Assembly (NCBI RefSeq): GCF_016802725.1
Contig: NC_052665.1
Location: 14,080,501-14,144,500, forward strand
Source: Solenopsis invicta
Taxonomy: Eukaryota; Arthropoda; Insecta; Hymenoptera; Formicidae
DNA: 64,000 bases
Reading direction: 5' to 3'
Below are positions 13,275 to 22,206 of the stretch, in pieces (positions within the stretch are counted from its first letter, which is position 1; the number at the start of each line of letters is the position of its first letter). A program made the translations under genes and the position numbers. The notes under the pieces are model-generated. The model saw only the letters and a program-made list of their open reading frames with translations. It made no database searches and was not told where the DNA came from.

Positions 13275-14970
13275 ATGGGAGATTCAACTCCAATAAAAGG
13301 CAGATGTTTAAAAGTTGTTAATCAACATAATCCAATGAGATGGATTATTAAGCCAGATGCAGTAATGTATACCAAAAATGTAATGGTACCTATCATAAAA
13401 CCTGTGTCTGTCAAGCAGACCTACGACACTCCCTCCTTAGAGAACAGGCGTCAAATTCTAAGAGCGCAAAACTACACAAACAATCCTGCACTGTTCTCAG
13501 AGACACCATTGCATACATTGTACAATCCCTTGGAAAACTTGCTCGAGGTCAATCAAAAACTCTGTAATTCTAAAGATAGTTTCGCATTTCTTTGTTTTAT
13601 CATGCATATTTTATAATGCAATCTTGAAACATACTAAAAATCTTGTTTAAAGTTTTAATCACTTTTTCTAAATTTAAAGTTCAAAACTGTAGGTAAAAAA
13701 AATCGACCACTGGAAACCCAAGAATCAAAGTACAAAATGTACTACTTCTGGAAAGACTGATTCCTTGAATATCAAACAAACTAGTATATCACAAAATACA
13801 TATCCATCGAAGAGATTATCTCGCAGGAAAAGGAATAATGCATTACAGTTTCCCAATACAGTGCTCCTGCAGTCTGAACCATTGACAGATGGCAAAGATC
13901 TACATAAAGCAAGTTCAAGATCTATAAAATTATCAAGGAAGTGTGATCTGTTGCAGATGAAGGAAAGTCAGACGAAACACAAAGACACATTTGCACTTTC
14001 GCCAAAGATAGTAGCAATTAGTAGCGTTATGAACAAACCAGTTGTCTCATTACCAAGTCAATCGTTCCACGATATTGCAAACACTATTTCCACAGTGTCG
14101 ATACTATCATCAATGTCAAGCTTCAAGACTGAAAATAAGAAATCATTTGGCAATATCGTAAATAGGAAGAAGTTAGTATCTAGTACATCGTCAAATCATT
14201 TGCATTCTAGTAACAGTGAATATGAAATAAATGTATTACATTATGAAAATGATATTCTGCCAGGAAATAACTTCCCACAGTTTGCACAATCTCATTTGAA
14301 GTCTATCAACACAAAGTGGTCTTCTGCCCACAATTGCAATGCAGCCAAAATTCAGGCTGATAATGACAATCTTGCTGATAAGAGAAATGTAATAAAACGT
14401 CATAAATGGAACGAAGATAAAACTGCAAATGATATTAAATATTCACGGGAAATAGATAATTGGATGCCACCTTCTCAAAGAGAAGAGAGTGACGCACGTG
14501 AAATAAAAATTATTAAGAGAAATGGCAAACATCCTTATGACTGCAAAATAAAATATTCTTGGCAAGTCATTGGAACAAGCACACAGACGTCATATACCTT
14601 GTTACAAGATTTATTAAATAGCGATATGGAGGACAAGTCTGCGTATAAAATGTGCAGCATTAAATATTCCTGGCAAATTGTAGGGATTAGTACTCAAGCG
14701 TCTCTGCACGATTATAACGATCAAGATTATTGGAGTGGCATATTACTGACACCGAATAAGAATTGTGACGCGAATATAGTTAAAATTGACAATTATGAAA
14801 AAGACGATAAACTACAAGATTATGCGAGATATCCAGAAAAAAAATTGGAGAAATATTTGATATTAAACAATCAGCAGACCCAAACGTTTTCTGAGAAAGA
14901 AATTCAAGCTGACCCTAATGATTCCCATGCAAAATATTCTTGGCACGATTTAATTAAACAATATTTGTAA
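13275..14970 (+). CDS. Unrecognised protein with three K-Y-S-W motifs
   Basis: Two exons, 13275-13547 and 13693-14970, joined at a phase-0 intron (donor GAG|GTCAAT, acceptor TGTAG), give 516 residues. An in-frame ATG at 13245 would add ten residues; the one at 13275 has the better context (A at -3, G at +4). The N-terminal 90 residues are Pro- and Asn-containing without a clear domain. The middle is Ser/Lys-rich and probably disordered. The C-terminal third holds three spaced motifs: I-K-Y-S-W-Q-V-I-G-T-S-T-Q, I-K-Y-S-W-Q-I-V-G-I-S-T-Q and A-K-Y-S-W-H-D-L-I. I do not recognise the family. It stops 96 bp before the first CRLF3 coding exon and no splice would join the two in frame, so I treat them as separate genes in tandem. 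A shared transcript is not excluded. Confidence 0.7.
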
Positions 14971-15065
14971 TTAATACAGAAAATTTAATTTGTGAAAATA
15001 TATATTTTAATATTATGAATAACTTTATATGTTAATTTAAATTGTTGTTTATTTTTCCAGGACAT

Positions 15066-17167
15066 ATGGAACAAATTTTAGAAACACTGACCAAACAAAA
15101 GCTGTCAGATAAATTAGAACTAGAGCAAATCAACAATTGTGAAGAATTATTGCATAAATACATGATAAAACCATTAACGCCAAATATTTCTAGTAAAAAT
15201 TCTATGATACTCGATAACGGTAATGAAAAGACGAAGAAGGAAGAACTTCTGATGAGATTAACTTATGCATTAAAGAAATTAAATCAATATGAAAGAAATA
15301 TAGATAAAAAGAGCACAGACGTTCCACGTCTTGATGCAGAAGATACTTTCACACAAAAAGGTGAAACATTGCCTCAGAATGTGGAAGAAAATATCAAGGG
15401 CATTATACAATCTGCACAAGAATATATAGTAAAATTGGATTATCAATTGAAAGATCTCGACATTGCTGATCAGCAGGTAAATAAAGCTAATTAACTTTAT
15501 TTCCTTAAAATTGCTTATTTTTACACTTGATAACTATATTAATACGAGGAAATTATTTTATCAGATAGAAAATAGTATGACAAAAACGTTAAAAGATATA
15601 GATGGGACGTTTCAATCTTTATTAGATGATGTATGCTACAAGATTAATAAGAGACGCGAACAGCTCATACTGGAGACAGAAATTCACAAACACGAGAGTT
15701 TGATACCATTGAGGGCTTGTAGAAGAGAAGTAGAGACGCAGGTACAAAATGCACAGAATATCATATCAATGAGCGAGGATATTCTACGACATCCTAATCG
15801 ATACAGCGCGAACAAATTTGGAAAGATTATTTCTGCAAGTAACGATATAGGCAGGTGAGAACTTTGCGATTGTAGTATAAGGATCATAAAAATTATCTCA
15901 GAAACTAAAGTCCGTTTGCATCAACATAATTTAATTTTAAACATTTTTTTACTAATTTTTAGAAAAAGATAGAAAGTCAAACAGTTTCAAATTAAGCTAC
16001 ATTGGTGCAAAGTCTAAATGTTATATAAATTATTTTTTAAGGATCCCAGCAGTACCGTATTCTGAGGAGCTTCCGAATATAAATTTCGATCGCCCATTAA
16101 ACTGGTGCAAGGAAGAAATTATGGAGCAGATTTCGAAACTTGGCTGTATTTCTCGCACAGTACCCGTTCAAATAACGAACATCGAAGAGAGACCAGCGGG
16201 CTTGTTCATCAAATGGCACGTAATTAATCCGGAATACTTCGCTGAGGAACAAAAGTTCATCGTAGAGAAAGCTAACGGGGAAATTCTTGATCCGGCGTCG
16301 AGCAAATTTGAGATGGTGTACAGAGGATCCGAGACTTCCTGCTTCATCAGAAATATACCCATTGGTCAACCAGTTACGCTCAGAGTTAAGATACAAGCGG
16401 ATAACGTCGCAAGAAGTATACATCACGTCGTGCAGACTTCTATACCGCCTTACAGTGCGTATGGAGAAAGCGGACAATCTCTGTAAAAATAAAGCTTTTT
16501 TGCTTCTGATATTTAAATATTATAAATTATAATCAGGTCAAACGTCGCTTTTGGGTCAAGAAAAGACATTTTAAAAACTTTTTGCATTTCATGTAAGATA
16601 TTAATGTAGCAATCATAAAAATCACAATAATTACAGGTTGGGAACTTGACAACGAGAATTATATGATTATTAACGATAAAATTGCTGCAAAAGTCACAGA
16701 TACTATAAGTACGTTGTTCTCACAAAGTCCTCAATTTGATGCAAATCATATAATTGAATTCAAGGTAATTGTACACAATGATTTTATTTACATTTTTTTT
16801 GCCTACGTTTTAATTTACCTATCATACACAGTTTTTAGAAGTTCCACAAGAAGGAAATGACAACGAAGGTATTGCATTAGTTTATGATCCGCAAGGTAGT
16901 CACGACACTCTGAAGAGAGCAGCATCACTGATGATCACACATCAAGGCAAAATCTTCATGGACGGTGACGAGAAACTGATGCGTCTGCCGAGAATGCGTT
17001 TTGGTACGGTCATTATGATCTCTGCCTTCCGGAAAAATACTCACGTGTTACGAGTGAATATTGAGTCTGAAAACAAATGCGTCACATATGACTGGCGTGT
17101 ACAAACGCCGCTGTATCTTGCCGCCCGATTTACAGAGCGTAATAAGTGGCATTTGACGATTGAGTAA
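15066..17167 (+). CDS. Crlf3: Cytokine receptor-like factor 3 (CRLF3)
   Basis: Five exons, 15066-15476, 15565-15854, 16042-16454, 16637-16764 and 16832-17167, give 525 residues. The order matches vertebrate CRLF3: a coiled-coil region (about 115-230), one fibronectin type III domain (about 275-370, starting V-P-V-Q-I) and a C-terminal SPRY-like domain (about 385-525, with H-D-T-L-K-R, G-K-I-F-M-D-G and Y-D-W). Identity to the vertebrate protein is clear in all three parts. It is a soluble or membrane-associated class of cytokine-receptor-like protein with no transmembrane helix seen here. In beetles and locusts it mediates neuroprotective responses to erythropoietin-like ligands (known of the family). 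The first 110 residues have no counterpart I recognise. The WSXWS motif of the vertebrate FN3 domain is not present. An acceptor (TTTTTCCAG, ending at 15060) lies just before the ATG, so a 5' non-coding exon is likely. Confidence 0.9.
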
Positions 17168-17185
17168 ACATATAAGACACACAGA

Positions 17186-17233
17186 TTTATTTTCATAATC
17201 ATTGAACGCACAATGTAAATTTGTGGCAATAAA
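17186..17233. terminator. Overlapping poly(A) signals of BUD31 and CRLF3
   Basis: On the minus strand AATAAA occupies 17186-17191 and would end BUD31. On the plus strand AATAAA at 17228-17233 would end CRLF3. If both are used, the two mature 3' UTRs overlap by several tens of bases. Confidence 0.55.
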
Positions 17234-17265
17234 GAAAAAGTGCCTTACATGGGAAGGCGTCACAC

Positions 17266-18005
17266 TCAACCAGAGCAGCCTCTGCAACCGCAATGTATGC
17301 ACTCTACTATCCGGCCTTCCTCAAGCTTACCCTTTGGCACTCTGCAGATACAGTTTGTGCCAAAGTTTGTGTCCCTTGTCTGAATGCAGCGCAGGCAACA
17401 CAAGTTTTCATAACCAACCTTCTTCCACTTGGCAATCAAGTTTTTGTCAGCAATATTTTCATTCAAGCAGTAGTCGTATAATTCTGAAATGTGTGAAAGC
17501 GTAAAAAGAAATCAGACACATCTTTTAGATCTTTTTTAAGCCTGTATCAGATTATTGCAAATCAAAGATTGAGAATTAGAATTCGATTAAAACTAAACGA
17601 ATTAAAATTAAAATGATCTGATTAATTTATAATTTTCAATCTCTAATGAGTGATATAGGTCTTAAAGGCGTCTTTTTAACGGTACTACAACTTACCGCGA
17701 CTGATAGCCTTTCTCCTGTAAAACAAGTCGTAAATATATCGAGATTTTTGATGATGAATTTTAAATATCGGCCATAACGATTCCTGCTTTCTCTTGCCTT
17801 CGTGAGGCTCCGTCTCGGCTATAATAAAAAAAATAAAGAAACCATTTCTCGAAGCATCTTTTCTGTTAAATCAAAGCAGCTGAGTTAACCTCACGAAGAG
17901 CGAGCACTCACCTTCGCGCATCTTTTGCTCCAATTCTTCAAGTGTCGGTTCGATCAGCTCCCAACCATCTGGTGGCGGCTTCTTGCTTCGTCGTACTTTC
18001 GGCAT
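17266..18005 (-). CDS. Bud31: BUD31 / G10 splicing factor
   Basis: Three minus-strand exons, 17912-18005, 17696-17818 and 17266-17483, encode 144 residues, the exact length of human BUD31. The N-terminus M-P-K-V-R-R-S-K-K-P-P-P-D-G-W is the family signature. The C-terminal half holds the zinc-binding cysteines (L-C-C-L-R-C, N-C-I-C-R-V-P, V-E-C-I-H-C-G-C-R-G-C-S-G at the very end). BUD31 is a core spliceosome protein of the Prp19/NTC-related group and acts in the nucleus. The gene runs tail to tail with CRLF3, with 98 bp between the two stop codons. Its poly(A) signal (AATAAA on minus, 17186-17191) lies between them. Confidence 0.97.
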
Positions 18006-18104
18006 GTCTTATTTTTGTTGAATAAATATTATTCCCTTCACGTTGAAAGAAGAAAGATAAACTCTAAATTAGTACAACCAGTTCAGCTAAAAAGAACAGG
18101 CCTT

Positions 18105-18190
18105 ACTGTAGGCTGCACGTAGCAAGCGTCAAGCAGCAGAGTTCGTTGATTGGCTGCTGCTTGACGCTTTTGCTGCGTGCAGTCTGCACG
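18105..18190. mobile_element. Short hairpin element 5' of BUD31
   Basis: Arms of about 27 bp (18112-18140 and 18155-18182) are inverted copies containing GCGTCAAGCAGCA / TGCTGCTTGACGC. The left end reads GGCTGC, as in another hairpin of the window. It lies 100 bp upstream of the BUD31 start. It may be a MITE-like insertion. Confidence 0.55.
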
Positions 18191-18491
18191 GCTTTATCTC
18201 AAAAATTTATACATATTTATTACAATAATTGCTCGAAATTTCTACCGCCACATTCTATACACAAATATCGAGAAGAACTTTAAGACGGAATCATTGAAAC
18301 TCTCTAATATATTACCACTTATATGGTCTATGCGCAATTCGGAACGCGCTTTCAACGGTTTAGTGCTTTCATCGACACATCGATTGCATACGAAAAAATA
18401 ATGAAATATTTACTTTATTTAAAAATATTAAAATAATTACTTTATTTTTGAACAAAGAAGAGATGGAGAAAGCAATAAAAGGTAAAATTTT

Positions 18492-19265
18492 GGTAATTGT
18501 TAAGAATACCCACTGCACCTCCGATTTTGACGAAATTAGGCTCATTCAACGCGTTTTCACTCAAAATGAAAGAATCTGGCAAGAAAAAGTGTCGCTCTGG
18601 CCCGCGAATCGAGATATCAAGTGTTAAAGTTGGCGATTGCACAGGTTAAGATACCTGTTATCTCGGCGTTATGTAGCAAACTGAGCATGCGCTTTGGGCA
18701 CGTTTGCATGCTCCATGGGCACACACATACAAAAAGTGCGCGAATTTGAAACATAAATACAGAGCAATATAAGTGATTCAGTGATAAATGAATAAATTAA
18801 TTAAGTTATCGTGCGGAAAGTAAATGCTTAAAAGGGGGAGGGGCTTCGCCACTCCCCCCGCCACCCTTTTTTTAACCTAACCCAACCTGAATCTTAGTTT
18901 TAAATAAAAAATTGTTTTGCATGAAAGTTGAAACTACCGATGTCTGTTTTACAGTGAAATTAACTTTTATCTTAATTTGCATGATACAAAGCACTTTCCA
19001 CGTGAAGCGAGGTCCATCCCCATCCCACTTTCTCCACCCCCAGCGTACCCTCCCCCACAGATGTCTGCTTTGCAGCCAAATTAATTGTTATTTTAATTTA
19101 CATGATATAGGGGGCTTTTTACGCGGAGCGAGGTCCACCCCCACCCCACCTTCCACCCCTACCACCCCCCGCGCGGGGGGGATTCTTTCATTTTGAGTGA
19201 AAACGCGTCGAATGAGCCTAATTTCGTCAAAATCGGAGGTGCAGTGGGTATTCTTAACAATTACC
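18492..19265. mobile_element. 774-bp repeat block with 85-bp terminal inverted repeats
   Basis: Bases 18492-18576 and 19181-19265 are inverted copies with one visible mismatch over 85 bp (both contain, in one sense, TCGGAGGTGCAGTGGGTATT). Between them lie a G/C-run-rich segment (18832-18875), a TAACCTAACCCAACC stretch and two tandem copies of a roughly 120-bp unit. No transposase frame is present, so it would be non-autonomous. No target-site duplication is obvious at the flanks. The right end stops at the base before the ATG at 19266, within 16 bp of the splice acceptor of the desaturase exon. It could be a transposon, or two inverted copies of a dispersed repeat. Confidence 0.6.
18939..19162. 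repeat. Two diverged tandem copies, period about 121 bp
   Basis: Copies start at 18939 and 19060, each opening with GATGTCTG and closing with GCGAGGTCCA followed by a C-rich tail. They differ at many sites and so are not recent. Confidence 0.7.
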
Positions 19266-20573
19266 ATGTTTTCTATTTCAGAGAAATATCCACAAATTAA
19301 ACAATTGTTTGGGTATGATCCAAATTTCAAATGGATTGTCACTGGGATGGTACTGGTACAGTTTCTATCGCTCTTTATCATCAAAAATTTGAGCTATTCA
19401 AAACTCTTGCTATTAGCATACTGCTTTGGAGGTGTGATAAACCATTCTCTTATGCTTGGTTTGTATTTTATTCATTAATACAGACGTGAAGTCACATGCT
19501 AATATGTTTAATACATCATAATTTTTTACTATGTATTATGCTAATTTATGTTACATCCTGTTTTGCAGCAATACATGAGATATCTCATAATCTTGCCTTT
19601 GGACATGCCAGGCCTATGGCTAATCGACTGTTTGGCTTTTTTGCAAATCTGCCAATAGGAATACCAATATCTATCAGTTTTAAAAAATATCATCTTGAAC
19701 ACCATCGTGTGAGTATTGTGAAAAATAATAAAAATGATAAAAATTAATTTAAAAATTGTGTTGTAAATGCAATATATGTTATGTTTTTAATTGTATATAT
19801 GATTATATATGGGCATTTTTAGTATCAGGGAGATGAAAAATTAAATACGGACTTACCAACATTGTTAGAGGCAAAATTATTTTGTACAACTTTTGGAAAG
19901 TTCTGTTGGATACTATTACAACCACTTTTCTATGCATTCCGACCTCTTATAACATATCCAAAAATACCAACTATTCTGGAATATATAAATTTAGTTATAC
20001 AATTAACATTTGATGGCTGTGTATGGTATTTTTTTGGTAAGTTTCAGAATTTGCAAAGAAATCAAGATACATTTTATATTAATTGATATAAATTATGAAA
20101 CTGAATAACTAATGAAAAGCAAAATTTTGATTTTCAGGTGGTAAAGTGTTGTTTTATTTGCTTATTGGCTCTCTCATGGCAATGGGATTACATCCCGTAG
20201 CAGGACATTTTATATCGGAGCATTATATGTATAAAAAAGGTTTTGAGACATATAGTTATTACGGTCCTCTAAATTTCATTACTTTCAATGTTGGATATCA
20301 CAACGAACACCATGACTTTCCTGCAGTGCCTGGTTTGAGATTACCAGAGGTATGTTAAAAAAATAATACAGCTTGAATACGATTGTTAATACAATATAAT
20401 TTGTTATTTATAATTTCAACTATTTCATTTAGGTGAAACGTATAGCCGCGGAATTTTACGATAACTTGCCACAACATAATTCGTGGGTTTCTGTTTTATA
20501 CGATTTTGTGATGGATCCTGAAATTGGGCCATATGCAAGAATGAAGAGAAGGCATCGAGGATTGGATCGATAG
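19266..20573 (+). CDS. ifc: Sphingolipid delta(4)-desaturase (DEGS), first exon not found
   Basis: Exons 19266/19282-19458, 19569-19708, 19823-20036, 20138-20349 and 20433-20573. The protein carries the three histidine boxes of membrane desaturases (H-E-I-S-H, H-L-E-H-H and H-N-E-H-H), several membrane helices and the C-terminal family end. DEGS introduces the 4,5-trans double bond of ceramide in the ER. The gene is infertile crescent in Drosophila. The family N-terminus (start Met-Gly, then a D-F-E-W-V-Y type motif, roughly 30 residues) should be on an exon spliced at the acceptor ending at 19281. I find no such exon between BUD31 and here. The frame instead stays open through the acceptor, with an ATG at 19266 giving M-F-S-I-S before E-K-Y-P. 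Either the first exon lies further upstream, or the repeat insertion has replaced it. Confidence 0.88.
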
Positions 20574-22206
20574 CTTTTTAACTTTTTTATGCTAAGAATA
20601 CCACATAAGATTTATACATCAATTGTTATGTGGAATTGCATGTTTATTTAACATACAATTAAAAAATTTGCTATATTATTTGGGATAAAACCTGAGTGTT
20701 ATATGCTGAGAAGCATATTTAATTTGCTTAAATTGTAATGTAAATTTGGGGAAAATAATTTGAGGATAATATTGATCTGTGCAAACAATTTTTCACTGTT
20801 TCTATTAAACTTTTTTTTTAGATGTCTGTTTCTTGAAATCTAGTCATATTGTCTAACTTTTGATTTATTATTATTTATTTGTACCTTCAGCTTTCGCTAA
20901 TAAGTGAGCTAACTTGGCTAACTTTTGATTTATTCGTATCATTTAATATAAATTATTTTTTATCAATTCTTTTTGCTCAATGAAAAGATAGATAATTTAT
21001 CTTCAATTCTGATTCAATTTTTATTTCCGACTCAAATTAGCAATTTTTTTCTATTTAGATCGTGTTTAGATATACACAGCTAGCACTAAAAATCTAGTAT
21101 ATGTAACGTGAACTATAGATTTTTAGTACCGTGTATATCTGAACACAATCTTTAATTTGATAATTATCAGTGTTTTCGACAAAATCAGGTTCTTAATAAA
21201 ATTTTCGAGAGCAATTAATTAGAGCTGTTATAATTCTGCCTCAATTTGTATATTAAATCTAAAGAAACTTTTAATTATAAACATGAGTTATATAAATTGC
21301 ATTTATTGAAATCTTGGAATGATTTAACCTGCGTTCGTCGAAAGCGTTCTATTTCGCAAAATGTAATGTCTGTGATGCAAGAATATATATTCTATGTAAA
21401 ATATACTGACTATTAGATGACATTGTTATTTAAAATTTGTATCTGACAAACACGGGACAATATATGCCACATAAATTATATATATCGCTTTAATAAAATA
21501 TGATACGAAATTAATATGATATACAGATTATTTGTCAAATAATTGTATATTTTCTATAAATAGAAGAGTGTTAAAGTGGAAACGTATATAGAGCTTCTAG
21601 AATTATGTTAAAATTTACATTTTATTTTATATCAATGTACCTTATTGCAAGCTTGCATACTTATTTTATAATTATTAAATGCACAGTGCAAAAGTGTACA
21701 TACAGGATTGCATAAAAGTATAGGTTAAAATTTTCGCGCAATTTTGTATAGTCACGTGTTATGTAGCCACTTCCGGTATTTTAAGTCGGAAATGCTACTA
21801 GTTTTTTTTTATTAAAATGGTACAGATGGCGGTGAAGTTCTCTTACGTTTGCTCATTTTTTTTTAAAGAGCACGTTATATGGTGATTACATGGTTAGGAT
21901 TCGAGAAAAATATTTATTATAAATTGAACACGATTTGTTAAGTACGTGCATAAACCGACTGCAATTTGTATGTAGAGTACATTTGCGCTAACATGTTTAA
22001 ATAAATGGTCTAATAAAAAAATTTTGAGGTTAACACAAATATTGCTCTATATAACATGTTATTTTACATTTATATTGTTATTTTACATTTTATATCAACT
22101 ATTGCAAGTTTATTATTATTATTATTATTTTACAAGAAATATTGGATTCTGTTTATTTATAAACGCACATTTATTTGAAAATTATTTCAGAATTTTTCTT
22201 TAGAAG
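20574..22206. other. Desaturase 3' UTR and intergenic
   Basis: AT-rich, with no coding frame. AATAAA words occur at about 21196 and 21490. The stretch contains one hairpin element (21058-21150). The last 400 bp may hold the CEBPZ promoter; a putative acceptor (ATTATTTCAG) ends at 22190. Confidence 0.5.
21058..21150. mobile_element. 93-bp hairpin MITE, possible TTTA target duplication
   Basis: A near-perfect palindrome with outer ends GATCGTGTTTAGATATACAC and GTGTATATCTGAACACAATC. It is flanked on both sides by TTTA (21054-21057 and 21151-21154). The centre reads GTAACGTGAACTATAGA, closely like the centre of the hairpin at 36579-36676. It is too short to encode anything. The short duplicated flank supports transposition rather than chance. 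Confidence 0.7.

Noticed and set aside
14900..15080. Fusion of the K-Y-S-W protein with CRLF3 into one reading frame
   Set aside because: The first frame ends in TAA and the only nearby donor (TTT|GTAATT) would enter the CRLF3 exon in a frame that soon stops.
18912..19196. 94-codon frame upstream of the desaturase
   Set aside because: It runs through the C-rich tandem repeats and reads as Pro/Thr-rich sequence with no link to a known exon.
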